A stretch of 64,000 nt of DNA from Ensifer sp. PDNC004 (GCF_016919405.1 NZ_CP070354.1:310001-374000), one strand, 5' to 3'. Positions 46,822 to 56,008 are shown, counted from the stretch's first letter. Notes: generated from the sequence alone by a model not told the origin. Made by a program: numbers and translations.

Positions 46822-47586
46822 ATGCCAGGCTCTAATTCGCGGCTTGTCGCCTATAGCCAAGTCGTTCTCTTTTTCGGTGCGTTCCTGCTTTTCTGGGAGT
46901 ACGGCGTCCGATATTTCGAAGTCAAAAGCTACATCCTGCCGCCTTTGTCCTCGATCGTCGTTGCCGTGTGGGAAGCACGCGGCGAAGTGTTCGAGCACTC
47001 GATGTATACGCTTGCCGAGGTCTTGATTGGTTTCGGAGCGGCGGTCGTCATTGGCGTCATGCTCGGCATGGCCGTCTATGTCTCGCCCTTTGCCCAGCGC
47101 ACCATCTACCCGCTCGTCACGGCGCTGCAGACCACGCCGAAAAGCGCGCTCGCGCCGCTGATGATCGTCTGGTTCGGCTACGGCTTCATCTCCAAGGTCG
47201 CAATGGCGTTCCTGTTCGCCTTCTTTCCGATCGTCGTTGCGACGCTCGGCGGTTTTGCCGGGACGGCCAAGAACCTCGAGGAACATTTCCGCGCGCTCAA
47301 CGCCGGCCCCTGGCGCACTTTCACCACGCTCCGCCTGCCGAGCGCCTTGCCGAGCTTCATCGACGGCTGCCGCGTTGCCATGCCGCTCGCCATGATCGGC
47401 GCGATCATCGGCGAACTCGTCGGCTCCGAGCGCGGTCTCGGCAATCTCATCATGATGGCGACCGCATCGTCGCGGACCGATCTCGTCTTCGGCTGCATCA
47501 TCGTCATCACCCTGATTTCGCTCGCCCTTTACGCCCTGATCGAATTCGCGGCCAAGGCGGTCTGGTGGCGGGGTATCCAGGTATGA
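46822..47586 (+). CDS. ABC transporter permease, SsuC/TauC type
   Basis: 254 residues with six or so membrane helices. ALQTTPKSALAPLMIVWFGY and EEHFRALNAGPWRTFTTLRL are the conserved permease segment and cytoplasmic EAA loop. It forms the channel for the SsuA/THI5-type binding protein encoded at 45079. Its TGA overlaps a potential ATG of the ATPase gene. Confidence 0.9.
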   Translation: MPGSNSRLVAYSQVVLFFGAFLLFWEYGVRYFEVKSYILPPLSSIVVAVWEARGEVFEHSMYTLAEVLIGFGAAVVIGVMLGMAVYVSPFAQRTIYPLVTALQTTPKSALAPLMIVWFGYGFISKVAMAFLFAFFPIVVATLGGFAGTAKNLEEHFRALNAGPWRTFTTLRLPSALPSFIDGCRVAMPLAMIGAIIGELVGSERGLGNLIMMATASSRTDLVFGCIIVITLISLALYALIEFAAKAVWWRGIQV

Positions 47587-47609
47587 ATATTTCAGTTCGG
47601 GAGGAAAAA

Positions 47610-48428
47610 ATGGCGTCGGTAGCCACCGCCGGGGTGCCCCAAAAGCAAGAGGGCACCGGCCCTGCGGCGGATACGGCCGCCAACCACATCGAGGCGCATG
47701 GGCTGAACAAGACCTTCGGCCAGTTCAAGGCGCTCGAAGACATCAACTTCGGCATCAGGCCTCAGGAGTTCGTTTCGGTTCTCGGCCCAAGCGGCTGCGG
47801 CAAGAGCACGCTGTTGCGCATCGTCGCCGGCCTCATTCCCTATGAAACCGGCACGGCGACGATCAAGGGCGAGAAGGTCCGCTCGCCACGACCGGATATC
47901 GGCGTGGTGTTCCAGACCAACAACATGCTGCCCTGGCTGACCGTGCGCGGCAATGTCGAGCTCGGCGCGCGCATCCGCAATATGCCGGCAGACGCACGCA
48001 ATGCGGCGGTCGACAAGATCCTCGACGTGCTGTCGCTGACAAAATTTGCCGATGCGCACCCGCACCAGTTGTCGGGCGGCATGCGCCAGCGCGCCTCGAT
48101 AGGCCAGGCCCTGGTGCTCGATCCGCCGATCCTGCTGATGGACGAACCTTTCGGCGCGCTCGACGCGCTGACGCGCGACAAGCTCAACGTCGAGCTCTTG
48201 AGGATCTGGCAGGAGCACCGCAAGACGGTCATGCTGATCACCCACAGCATCGCCGAGGCCGTCTTCCTGTCGGACCGCGTTCTCGTCATGGCGGACCGCC
48301 CCGGCAAGATCGTCGAAGAAGTGACGATCGACCTGCCGCGCCCGCGCGACGCGGCCGCGACCCGCGCCCTGCCGAAGTTCGGCGAGTATGTCGCCTATCT
48401 CGGCAAGGTCATGGGCGTCACCAACTGA
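47610..48428 (+). CDS. ABC transporter ATP-binding protein, SsuB/TauB type
   Basis: 272 residues. GPSGCGKSTLLRIVAG is Walker A, VVFQTNNMLPWLTVRGNVEL the Q-loop, HQLSGGMRQRASIGQAL the signature, and LLMDEPFGALDALTR Walker B. GGGAGG is 5 nt before ATG 47610; ATG 47583 overlapping the permease stop is possible. Residues 1-30 are a variable extension. Confidence 0.92.
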   Translation: MASVATAGVPQKQEGTGPAADTAANHIEAHGLNKTFGQFKALEDINFGIRPQEFVSVLGPSGCGKSTLLRIVAGLIPYETGTATIKGEKVRSPRPDIGVVFQTNNMLPWLTVRGNVELGARIRNMPADARNAAVDKILDVLSLTKFADAHPHQLSGGMRQRASIGQALVLDPPILLMDEPFGALDALTRDKLNVELLRIWQEHRKTVMLITHSIAEAVFLSDRVLVMADRPGKIVEEVTIDLPRPRDAAATRALPKFGEYVAYLGKVMGVTN

Positions 48429-48437
48429 GGCAAGACG

Positions 48438-48472
48438 GCCCGCGCTTTGGACTTACGGTTCAACGCGCGGGC
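48438..48472 (+). terminator. GC hairpin after the transporter operon
   Basis: GCCCGCGC and GCGCGGGC pair over a 19-nt loop 10 bp after the ATPase stop. The large loop and missing T-run make this a weak candidate for transcript end. Confidence 0.35.
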
Positions 48473-48607
48473 TCAAGCGTCTCCTGCACGGTCGGATCGG
48501 CGCTTTTTGAGGTCCGGCCGGCCAGTGCCCATGGTGTTGGAGATTGGGCCTGTTGCGAAACCCTGGTAAGAGCAGCGCGGTGAAGGCTCCACCAGGAAAG
48601 GCAGTGC

Positions 48608-49024
48608 GTGAATATACAAACCGTTCGCATCGCAAGGCCAAGCGACGATCTGGATGCGCTCTTGCGGTTCTATCGCGACGGGCTCGGATTGGAGCTTCTG
48701 TCGCACTTCAAGGATCACGACGGATTTGACGGCATCATGCTCGGTCGTCACGGAGACCCGTATCATTTCGAGTTTACGAAGAAACACGGGCATGCGGTCG
48801 GTCGGGCTCCAAGCCAGGACAACCTGACCATCTTCTACATCCCCGACACCGGTGAATGGATGGCTGCCGTCGAGCGAATGCGCGAAGCAGGCTTTTTGCC
48901 CGTCCCGTCGTTCAATCCCTTTTGGGACCGCAGTGGCAAAACCTTTGAGGACCCTGACGGCTACCGAACGGTTTTGCAGAACGCGGCGTGGCGACCGGCA
49001 TCTGGCGCCGCAAGGACTGGGTGA
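48608..49024 (+). CDS. VOC family protein
   Basis: 138 residues. IARPSDDLDALLRFYRDGLG and LELLSHFKDHDGFDGIMLGR are the first VOC half, YHFEFTKKHGHA the second metal segment, and FEDPDGYRTVLQNA the end with no clear Glu. GTG start at 48608 behind AGGAAAGG. It stands alone between the transporter operon and the TetR palindrome. Substrate unknown; bleomycin-resistance-like or glyoxalase-like. Confidence 0.78.
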   Translation: MNIQTVRIARPSDDLDALLRFYRDGLGLELLSHFKDHDGFDGIMLGRHGDPYHFEFTKKHGHAVGRAPSQDNLTIFYIPDTGEWMAAVERMREAGFLPVPSFNPFWDRSGKTFEDPDGYRTVLQNAAWRPASGAARTG

Positions 49025-49081
49025 CCGCGTCGTTGCCGCCGTTTCGCGCCGGGTTGTTCTCTTCCCGCGACTTCGATTGAC

Positions 49082-49103
49082 AATATACATACGTATGTAT
49101 ATT
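49082..49103. promoter_or_regulatory. 22-bp perfect palindrome, probable TetR operator
   Basis: The core ATATACATACGTATGTATAT, extended by one A/T pair on each side, is a perfect palindrome 40 bp upstream of the TetR ATG. TACATACGTATGTA-type sites are classic for TetR proteins, so autoregulation of the tetR-flavoprotein operon is likely. Confidence 0.75.
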
Positions 49104-49142
49104 TGTTTCCGGGCTAGCGGATGAGCGACCAGGAGGCCCAGC

Positions 49143-49754
49143 ATGAAGGCGAACGACAAGCGGAAGGAGCGCGGCGATCGCGCCCGCGCGAACATTCTTC
49201 ATCACGCGACGCAGATCGCGTCGGTGGAGGGGCTGGAGGGGCTGACGTTCGGGCGGGTCGCGGCCGACGCCGGCGTGGCGCGAGGCAACGTTCAGGTCCT
49301 GTTTGGCGACCGGGAAGCCCTGCAACTGGCGACGATCGAAAACGGCGTGGCGCTTTATGCCGAAACGGTGGTTGGCCCCGCGATGGCGCTGCCGACAGCG
49401 GCCGAACGCCTGATCGCTCTGATCGAAGGGTGGTTCACATTCGTTGAGCATAGAACGCTGCCTGGCGGTTGCCTGGTGCATGCGCTCAGCAGCGAATATC
49501 GCACCCGGCCGGGCGAAATCCGCGACCGTGTCGAACATCATCGGGCCGAGGCGAGGCAGCGTATCGTCGATCTCGCAAACGAGGCGGTCACCGCAGGCGA
49601 GCTTCAAGGCGGCATTGATGTCGGCCTGCTGGCCTTTGAACTGACGTCCTACCAGGCATCGGCCAATGTGGCAGCGCTGATGGGGGAACCTGACCAGTTC
49701 GAACTCGCGCGCCGTGCGTCCCGGGAGCGGCTTGCCGCGGCGCGGGGCTTGTGA
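49143..49754 (+). CDS. TetR/AcrR family transcriptional regulator
   Basis: 203 residues. ILHHATQIASVEGLEGLTFG and RVAADAGVARGNVQVLFGDR form the TetR helix-turn-helix. The C-terminal ligand domain includes EGWFTFVEHRTLPGGCLVHA, as in the TetR_C_6/YvdT-like groups. It is co-transcribed with the flavin-binding gene that follows (TGATG overlap). Confidence 0.9.
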   Translation: MKANDKRKERGDRARANILHHATQIASVEGLEGLTFGRVAADAGVARGNVQVLFGDREALQLATIENGVALYAETVVGPAMALPTAAERLIALIEGWFTFVEHRTLPGGCLVHALSSEYRTRPGEIRDRVEHHRAEARQRIVDLANEAVTAGELQGGIDVGLLAFELTSYQASANVAALMGEPDQFELARRASRERLAAARGL

Positions 49755-50626
49755 TGGACGGCGATCCCTTTCATTCCGGAGAGCAGCATCTCCAGCGCCT
49801 CTTTGCCGTCCGCGAGCAACTGGCCGGATCGCGCGCGATACAAACGAGCCTGCCACCTGGCTTTGCAGGCTTCCTTGCGGAACTGCACTACGTCGTCCTG
49901 GCCGTGCCTGACCAGGAGGGGCGCATCTGGGCCACCATGGTCTTCGGTCGCCCCGGCTTTCTGAGTGCGCCAGACGCCATGCATGTGCGTGTCGCAGCGC
50001 GCCCTGACGCCGGAGATCCGGTGGCGCGCGGCATTGTCGAGGGAGCTCCGATCGCTCTCCTTGCGATCGATCTGTTGACCCGGCGGCGCATCCGCGTCAA
50101 TGGCCGCATAGGGCGGGTGGGGCAAAGCGATTTTGCCGTCGATGTGCGGCAGGCCTTTGGAAACTGTCCGCAATACATTCGCCCGAGGGACGTCGAAGAG
50201 GCGGCCGGCGCGAGCGGAGAGCCGGTTCTGATCTCGGCCGATACGAGCTTGGCTCGCCGTGTCGTCGCTGGTGCCGATACGTTTTTCGTTGCGACCCGCG
50301 CCGCCTCCGATGCCGGCGGCGATATGGATGTTTCCCATCGCGGCGGTCCGGCCGGTTTCGTGCAGTGGGACGGCGACAGTCTGGTCTGGCCGGAGTATCG
50401 CGGAAACTACTACTTCAACACCCTCGGCAACCTGCTCGTCGATCCTGCCTGTTGTCTGCTGTTTCCGGATTTTGGCACGGGCGAGATGCTGGTCATGACC
50501 GGACAGGCCGTGCTCGAAGGCTTCGACGGCCGCCTGAGGCGCTCGCACGAGGGCCTGCCGATGAACGGGCTGGTTCGCTTCAAGCCCGATCTCCTGATGA
50601 GCCGGTCCGCACTGTTGCGCCCGTAG
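49754..50626 (+). CDS. Pyridoxamine-5'-phosphate-oxidase-fold flavin-binding protein
   Basis: 290 residues. FLAELHYVVLAVPDQEGRIW and WATMVFGRPGFLSA form the split-barrel FMN fold; NCPQYIRPRD is the typical PNPOx-like motif near residue 140. AATRAASDAGGDMDVSHRGG is the second half signature. It may protect against nitro, quinone or oxidant stress. The ATG overlaps the TetR stop by 1 bp. Confidence 0.85.
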   Translation: MDGDPFHSGEQHLQRLFAVREQLAGSRAIQTSLPPGFAGFLAELHYVVLAVPDQEGRIWATMVFGRPGFLSAPDAMHVRVAARPDAGDPVARGIVEGAPIALLAIDLLTRRRIRVNGRIGRVGQSDFAVDVRQAFGNCPQYIRPRDVEEAAGASGEPVLISADTSLARRVVAGADTFFVATRAASDAGGDMDVSHRGGPAGFVQWDGDSLVWPEYRGNYYFNTLGNLLVDPACCLLFPDFGTGEMLVMTGQAVLEGFDGRLRRSHEGLPMNGLVRFKPDLLMSRSALLRP

Positions 50627-50700
50627 TTCGATCCGATCCCAGTTTTGTCACCCACATCTTGGCATCGGCCGTTCCATGGCCGTGCCGGAAAGGTTTTGTC

Positions 50701-51906
50701 ATGGTCAATGCCCCGCTCGAAACCCCGCATGAGGCCGATCGGCCGCAGGCGATCAATCCATGGCTTTCGGTGTCGATGCTCGCCTTCGGCGTCTTCGTCG
50801 TCGGGACGGGTGAGTTCGTGCTGGCCGGCCTGTTGCCCCTTCTCAGCGGTTCGCTCGACATCGCGCCATCCGTTGCAGGGCAGGTCATCACGATCTTCGC
50901 TTTGACGTGCGCGATCGCGGGCCCTGTTCTCGTGGCCGCGACTGGCGGCTGGGAACGCCGAACCGTCCTCCTCGTCGCAGCCCTTGTTTATCTCCTCGGT
51001 AGTGTCTGGACCGCGCTTGCGCCGAGCTATGCGCAGGTTCTGACCGGTCAGGTCGTGGCGGCGCTTGGCGTCGGGCTGTTTGTGCCGACCGCGACTGTCA
51101 CCGCCGCCGCCATGGTCCTGCCGGCGCAACGGGGCAGGGCGATCGCCCTGGTCGTCAGCGGCTTTACGGCGGCCACGGCGCTTGGCGCGCCGCTCGGCAC
51201 GGCTTTCGGCGGCGTGTTCGGCTGGCGATTCACCATGTGGCTTGCAACCGGGCTGGCAGCCCTCGGCGTCGCCGGTATCGCCGTCTTCATTCCGAAGTCA
51301 ATCAGGATCGCGGCGACGACGGGCTTGCTGCAGCAGTTGCGGCTGCTACGTAACCTGCAAATTCTGGCGGTGCTCGGCGTAACGCTTCTCGCCTTCACCG
51401 CCGTCTATCTACCCTACACCTATATGGGCATCATCTTTGCGGCCGCCACGCAAGGAAACAGCGTCTATCTGGCCGGCCTGATGACGACGCTTGGCGTGAT
51501 CGGCACGATCGGCAACCTGGGTGCAGGTATGCTCGCCGACAGGGTTGGCGGCCAGAAGGTTGTGGCAATCGCCCTGCTTTGGCTCATCATCAGCATGCTG
51601 ATCCTGCCGCTGACCACCGACGCGCTGGCATCGGCTTTCGCAATCATCGCATTCTACGGGATCGCCGCCTTTGCGATCACGACGCCGCAGCAACACCGGC
51701 TGATCTCGCTGAAACCGGAGGCTGCCGGCGTCCTGGTATCGCTCAATCAGGCCATTCTCTACCTTGCCATTGCGCTGTCCGGCTCGATCGGAGGCCTTGG
51801 ACTAGAGTGGGCAGGGGCCGGCAATCTCGGCTTCATTGCGGCGGCGCTTGCAGCAGCGGCATTGCTGTTATCGGTGTCGATGAAATCGAACCCTGATAAC
51901 AGCTGA
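50701..51906 (+). CDS. MFS transporter (DHA1/AraJ-like efflux)
   Basis: 401 residues with about twelve helices. VGTGEFVLAGLLPLLSGSLD opens helix 1 and AAALGVGLFVPTATVTAAAM fills helices 4-5, as in AraJ/YdhP-type drug/sugar efflux pumps. The start ATG 50701 follows GGAAAGG. A longer open frame from 50365 lies over the flavoprotein gene and is not coding. It is 74 bp downstream of the flavoprotein. Confidence 0.88.
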   Translation: MVNAPLETPHEADRPQAINPWLSVSMLAFGVFVVGTGEFVLAGLLPLLSGSLDIAPSVAGQVITIFALTCAIAGPVLVAATGGWERRTVLLVAALVYLLGSVWTALAPSYAQVLTGQVVAALGVGLFVPTATVTAAAMVLPAQRGRAIALVVSGFTAATALGAPLGTAFGGVFGWRFTMWLATGLAALGVAGIAVFIPKSIRIAATTGLLQQLRLLRNLQILAVLGVTLLAFTAVYLPYTYMGIIFAAATQGNSVYLAGLMTTLGVIGTIGNLGAGMLADRVGGQKVVAIALLWLIISMLILPLTTDALASAFAIIAFYGIAAFAITTPQQHRLISLKPEAAGVLVSLNQAILYLAIALSGSIGGLGLEWAGAGNLGFIAAALAAAALLLSVSMKSNPDNS

Positions 51907-51965
51907 TAGACAGGCAGCCCGCCGGGTGCGTTCGGCCACCGCGCGCTCGGCTTGCGCTCCCCAAT

Positions 51966-52331
51966 CTATCCGCCGTGCCGCAAGGCAGGATAGAGCGAGC
52001 CAATCAACAGCACCGCCATGGCGATGTTGAATAGACAAAGCCTCCGTCCGGCCATCAGCCAATGCTGCAGGACGGTTCCCATCCAGGCCCAAACGATGTT
52101 GGCGGCAAACCCGATAATCGCGAAGGCTGACGCCACGACAAAGACGGAAACCAGGACCCGTTCCGGTGCGAACAGGCTGGTCGCAGACAGGCCTGTTGCC
52201 CATACTTTCGGATTGACCCATTGAAACGCTGCGGCCTGGAAAAACGAAAGTGGCTTGCCGACGGTGTCGCCGACGCCGGGTGGTGACGCGTTTGCGATCT
52301 TCCAGGAAAGCCACAAAAGGTAGGCCGTTTA
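51966..52331 (-). pseudogene. LysE family transporter remnant (C-terminal half only)
   Basis: The frame reads AYLLWLSWKIANASPPG and FFQAAAFQWVNPKVW, then helices to GSLYPALRHGG. This is the second half of a LysE/RhtB amino acid exporter. An in-frame stop lies immediately before the start of the match, and the first three helices are missing. A truncated, probably dead gene. Confidence 0.75.
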
Positions 52332-52338
52332 CCTTCGG

Positions 52339-52457
52339 AACGCTGCCCCACCAAAGCGGCGTTCGCGCGCGAGGGTGCTGAGCCGCAACAGATCAGCGCT
52401 ACGGAATTCCGCGCCTACATCAACGACGGACTGATCCGCTGGGCGAAGATCGACTGA
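52339..52457 (+). pseudogene. Tripartite tricarboxylate (Bug/TctC-type) binding protein C-terminal remnant
   Basis: The last 39 codons read EGAEPQQISATEFRAYINDG and LIRWAKID before TGA 52455. This matches the C-terminal EF-xxI-xx-RW tail of Bug-family periplasmic proteins. Nothing of the rest is found upstream, so it is a broken end next to the LysE fragment. Confidence 0.5.
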
Positions 52458-52476
52458 ACCTTTGCACGTTCGATGC

Positions 52477-52512
52477 GGACTCTCTCGCCGGGTTGGCCCG
52501 GTGGGAGAGTCC
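52477..52512 (+). terminator. 16-bp GC-rich hairpin downstream of the TctC remnant
   Basis: GGACTCTCTCGCCGGG pairs with CCCGGTGGGAGAGTCC (two G-U pairs in RNA) over a 4-nt loop. It is likely the surviving terminator of the lost gene; only TT follows. The rest of 52513-52634 shows nothing. Confidence 0.5.
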
Positions 52513-52634
52513 TTGCTGGATCGCGCTGGCAGTTGGCGGTGAGGCGACGTCGGATCGAACGTGAAGACGAGGAGCGTTTTCCGTAGGAAGGCGCCGCGAG
52601 ATGGCCGCCTTGAGCGCGCACCCCGAAGCCTTCC

Positions 52635-53441
52635 TCAGGCCTGCGCAGCGCCCGGCGTCTGCTTGCGCGCATAAACGACAAGCCGCAGATGCTGCCCGCC
52701 GTCGATTGTGAGCGAGGTGTGCTCGAACTCGACGGCTGTTTCGTCCACCATGATCGTCCGGGTGCCGGTGCAGGGGGCGTGCACGTCCTGGCGCCGCCAC
52801 CAGTCCTTGAATTCGGGAGAGACCCGTTCCAGTTCTTCGACCAGAGTGCGGGCATCTGCGTCGTCTCGCGCGCCGGCAAAGTCGCGGCGGAAACTGGCCA
52901 GCATGGCCGGCGCCTGTTCCTCCCACTTCACGAAGGCCTTCCGCAACGCGCCATCGGTAAACAACGCCCAAAGCAGGTTTCGGCGGTGAGGCTCGTGGCT
53001 TTCAAACCCAAACAGGCGGTCGGCCGGCGCGTTGAAGGCCAGCACGTCCCAGCGCAGGTTGATGATGTAGGCGGCGTGGGGCGCGAGGTCTTCCACCAGC
53101 CGTGTGACCAGCGACGGCGCGATGCAGAACGTCTTGCCGGGCTCCGCCGGCGGGCGCTCGTGGGCAAGAACGAATAGATGCCGGCGTTCGGCGGCATCCA
53201 GCTTGAGCACGCGGGCGAGATTGTCGAGGAAGCCGGCGGACACCCCGATCTCCCGGCCCTGTTCGAGCCATGTGTACCAGGTCAACCCGACGCCTGCGAG
53301 AGTCGCGACCTCTTCCCGCCGCAACCCCGGCGTGCGCCGGCGCTTCGCGCTCGGCAGGCCGACATCTTCCGGCAAGAGGCGCTCGCGACGGCTACGGAGG
53401 AATTCGGCAAGCTCGGGACGGGTTCGTTCAAGGGCGCGCAT
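52635..53441 (-). CDS. XRE family regulator with MmyB-like ligand domain
   Basis: 268 residues. The N-terminal helix-turn-helix has TPGLRREEVATLAGVGLTWY and TWLEQGREIGVSAGFLDNLA. The C-terminal part (NLRWDVLAFNAPADRLFGFE) is the MmyB/PAS-like domain that often binds fatty acids. It is divergent from the MFS gene 97 bp away and probably controls it. Confidence 0.9.
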   Translation of the reverse strand: MRALERTRPELAEFLRSRRERLLPEDVGLPSAKRRRTPGLRREEVATLAGVGLTWYTWLEQGREIGVSAGFLDNLARVLKLDAAERRHLFVLAHERPPAEPGKTFCIAPSLVTRLVEDLAPHAAYIINLRWDVLAFNAPADRLFGFESHEPHRRNLLWALFTDGALRKAFVKWEEQAPAMLASFRRDFAGARDDADARTLVEELERVSPEFKDWWRRQDVHAPCTGTRTIMVDETAVEFEHTSLTIDGGQHLRLVVYARKQTPGAAQA

Positions 53442-53538
53442 CGTTCAGCCAATTGCAAAAAGTAACAGCATAACTGGTTAAATTGTAAAAGGATAATGGC
53501 TGTGAAATCGCTGGTGCGTCAACGAGAAGAGGACGCCC

Positions 53539-54999
53539 ATGAGCTCGCACACCTGCACAACCGACAGACTTTCCCCGGCATCCGCCGGAACGACCCACAG
53601 TCCGCCCTGGCTTGGCCTCTGCATCCTGTTGCTGGCCGGGTTCGTAACGATCTTCGACCTCTTCGTTGTCAATGTCGCGATCCCCTCGATGCAGGCGGAA
53701 CTGGGCGCCAGCCTCTCGCAGATCGGCTTCATCGTTGCGGGTTACGAGCTTGCCTTTGGTGTCCTGCTTGTCACCGGCGGGCGGCTCGGCGACCTCTACG
53801 GGAGACGCCGGCTGTTTGTCCTCGGCATGGCCGGTTTTACGGCGGCCTCGCTTCTTTGCGGCATGGCTCCGTCAATTGAAATCCTGATCGGCGCGCGGGT
53901 GTTGCAGGGGCTGGCGGCTGCTCTGCTGTTCCCGCAGGTCTATGCCTCGATCCGTCTGAACTTCTGGGGCGACGACGGTCGCCGTGCCTTCGGTCTGCTC
54001 GGCATGACACTCGGTCTTGCCGCCATCGCCGGCCAGATCCTCGGGGGCTTTCTGGTCGAAGCCGATCTCTACGATCTCGGCTGGCGCACGATCTTCCTGA
54101 TCAACGTACCCATCGGCCTTTTTGCAATCGTAATGGCCCGCTTCATTCCCGACACACGGGCACCCGAACGCTCTGCACTGGACTGGCTCGGCGTGGCACT
54201 GGTCAGTCTCGGGCTGACGCTCCTGCTGGTGCCGCTCGTCGAGGCGCCGACCCGCGGCTGGCAGGCCTGGAGCTTCCTGTCGCTTGTCGTCGCCGCCTTT
54301 CTGCTTGCCGCCTTTTATCGCCAGCAGGAACATCGCCGCAAAGCTGGACGCCAACCCCTCGTCGACATGAAACTGCTGCAGCAGCCGCGGTTTGCGCAGG
54401 GTGGATTGCTGGTCCTCCTGATTTATTCGACTGCCTCCTCCTTCTTCCTCTGCTTTGCGCTCCTGGTGCAGATGGGTTTCGGCCTCAGCCCGTTTCAGGC
54501 CGGTCGTGTCTTCGTCCCATGTTCCATCGCTTTTGTGATCGTTTCCCTATGCGCTCCGCGCCTCGTCGCCCGTTTCGGAACGCCTGCCATCGCCATGGGG
54601 GCACTGATCTACACAGTCTCGTTCGGGGTGCTGATCGGGCAGGTGTGGATTGCCGGGGCGGGTCTCGTGGTTGCTCACCTCGTTCCCGTGCTGGTCGTCA
54701 TCGGTGGGGCGCAGGCGATGATCATGACGCCGCTGCTCAACCTCGTGCTTGGCTTCGTGGACGAGCGGCAGGCGGGTATCGCCTCCGGGATCATTTCGAC
54801 ACTTCAGCAGGTCGGTGCAGCGCTCGGCGTGGCCTCGGTCGGCATCCTCTTCGGTGCGGCGCTTGGGACGGGTTCGGAGGAGCAGGCTGCGCGCTACGCC
54901 TTGGCCTTCGTCTCCGGCATGGGCTACAACGTCGCGGCGGCTGTAATCGTTGCGATCCTGCTGGCGCGGCTGGCGGTCCACGGACGCCCCGCGAACTGA
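53539..54999 (+). CDS. MFS transporter, DHA2/EmrB type drug efflux
   Basis: 486 residues with about fourteen helices. LLAGFVTIFDLFVVNVAIPS in helix 1 and GGRLGDLYGRRRLFVLGMAG in the 2-3 loop (motif A), plus ARVLQGLAAALLFPQVYASI, are EmrB/QacA-type marks. It is divergent from the XRE regulator. No partner membrane-fusion gene is present, so it probably works alone. Confidence 0.9.
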   Translation: MSSHTCTTDRLSPASAGTTHSPPWLGLCILLLAGFVTIFDLFVVNVAIPSMQAELGASLSQIGFIVAGYELAFGVLLVTGGRLGDLYGRRRLFVLGMAGFTAASLLCGMAPSIEILIGARVLQGLAAALLFPQVYASIRLNFWGDDGRRAFGLLGMTLGLAAIAGQILGGFLVEADLYDLGWRTIFLINVPIGLFAIVMARFIPDTRAPERSALDWLGVALVSLGLTLLLVPLVEAPTRGWQAWSFLSLVVAAFLLAAFYRQQEHRRKAGRQPLVDMKLLQQPRFAQGGLLVLLIYSTASSFFLCFALLVQMGFGLSPFQAGRVFVPCSIAFVIVSLCAPRLVARFGTPAIAMGALIYTVSFGVLIGQVWIAGAGLVVAHLVPVLVVIGGAQAMIMTPLLNLVLGFVDERQAGIASGIISTLQQVGAALGVASVGILFGAALGTGSEEQAARYALAFVSGMGYNVAAAVIVAILLARLAVHGRPAN

Positions 55000-55075
55000 A
55001 CCTCTGCCCTAAGGACGCGGGCGGTGACGCCATCGATCGGGATGCTGACCCGCCGCGGTCGGCATCCGCAGGGTG

Positions 55076-56008
55076 TCAGCCAAGGCGCCGCGCGTTCCGA
55101 ACTTCGCCGGAGGCATCGGTCAGCTGTGTCTTCTCCACGTTGAGTATCCAATCCCGGAAGATCGCGATCTTTGGATTGTCCTGGGCTTGCTCGGGACACA
55201 CCAGGTAATAGGCAAACTCGTCGATCAAAGTTGCGTCCAGGAGCTGCACCAGCTCGCCGCTGGCGAGTTCCGCTGCAATCATTGCAGCGGGCAGCAGGCC
55301 TGCGCCATGGCCCGAGAGGATCGCCTTCAGAATAAGGCTGCTATCGTCAAAGGACGCGCCGCGGGGAGAGCGGAACTCTTCCACGCCATTTGCCTGGAAC
55401 CAAAGGCTCCATCCCCTTCGGTCGGCATCATGGATATGCGGCCAGCGGATGAGATCGGCCGCACATCGGGGAGCGCCGAGGCGATCGACGAGATCAGGGG
55501 CTGCCACGGCGACCATCTCGACGGCTAAGACGTGGTCGCTGCGCAGGCCGGGATAGCGGCCGGCACCATGGCGCACCGCGACATCGATGCTGCCGCGGGA
55601 GAAGTCGGCAAGAGCGCTGCTTGCGACGATCTGGAGATCGATTTCGGGGTTGCTTTCCTGAAAGGATCGCATGCGCGGCACGAGCCAGGACGATGCGAAA
55701 AACGGCGTGACGCTGACCGTCAGCATGCCGTTGTCGTTGGAGGCCATGACGCGTCGCGAGGCTTCGGCAATCTGGCGAAAGGCGTTGCGGACCGCCGGCA
55801 GATAGTCCCGGCCCGCATCGGTCAAATAAATGCCGCGTGTCACCCGTTCGAACAGCTTCACCCCAAGATGTGCCTCCAGCGACTTCAGCATCTGGCTGAC
55901 GGCACCCGGCGTGACGCAAAGCTCGTCGGCCGCCATCTTGACCGAGAGATGGCGGGCGGCAGCCTCGAAAGCCTTCAGGGCGTTGAGCGGAGGAAGGTGG
56001 CGGCTCAT
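55076..56008 (-). CDS. LysR family regulator (GcvA-like)
   Basis: 310 residues. PPLNALKAFEAAARHLSVKM, AADELCVTPGAVSQMLKSLE and VKLFERVTRGIYLTDAGRDY are the GcvA-type N-terminus. The binding domain has FFASSWLVPRMRSFQ and RWPHIHDADRRGW. It is divergent from the amidase-MFS genes; GATTTA at 56009 and TAAATC at 56039 form arms of a possible site in that gap. Confidence 0.9.
   Translation of the reverse strand: MSRHLPPLNALKAFEAAARHLSVKMAADELCVTPGAVSQMLKSLEAHLGVKLFERVTRGIYLTDAGRDYLPAVRNAFRQIAEASRRVMASNDNGMLTVSVTPFFASSWLVPRMRSFQESNPEIDLQIVASSALADFSRGSIDVAVRHGAGRYPGLRSDHVLAVEMVAVAAPDLVDRLGAPRCAADLIRWPHIHDADRRGWSLWFQANGVEEFRSPRGASFDDSSLILKAILSGHGAGLLPAAMIAAELASGELVQLLDATLIDEFAYYLVCPEQAQDNPKIAIFRDWILNVEKTQLTDASGEVRNARRLG

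Noticed and set aside
50365..50700. Upstream extension of the MFS gene at 50701
   Set aside because: It runs over the flavoprotein gene in another frame; ATG 50701 has a ribosome site and the first true helix.
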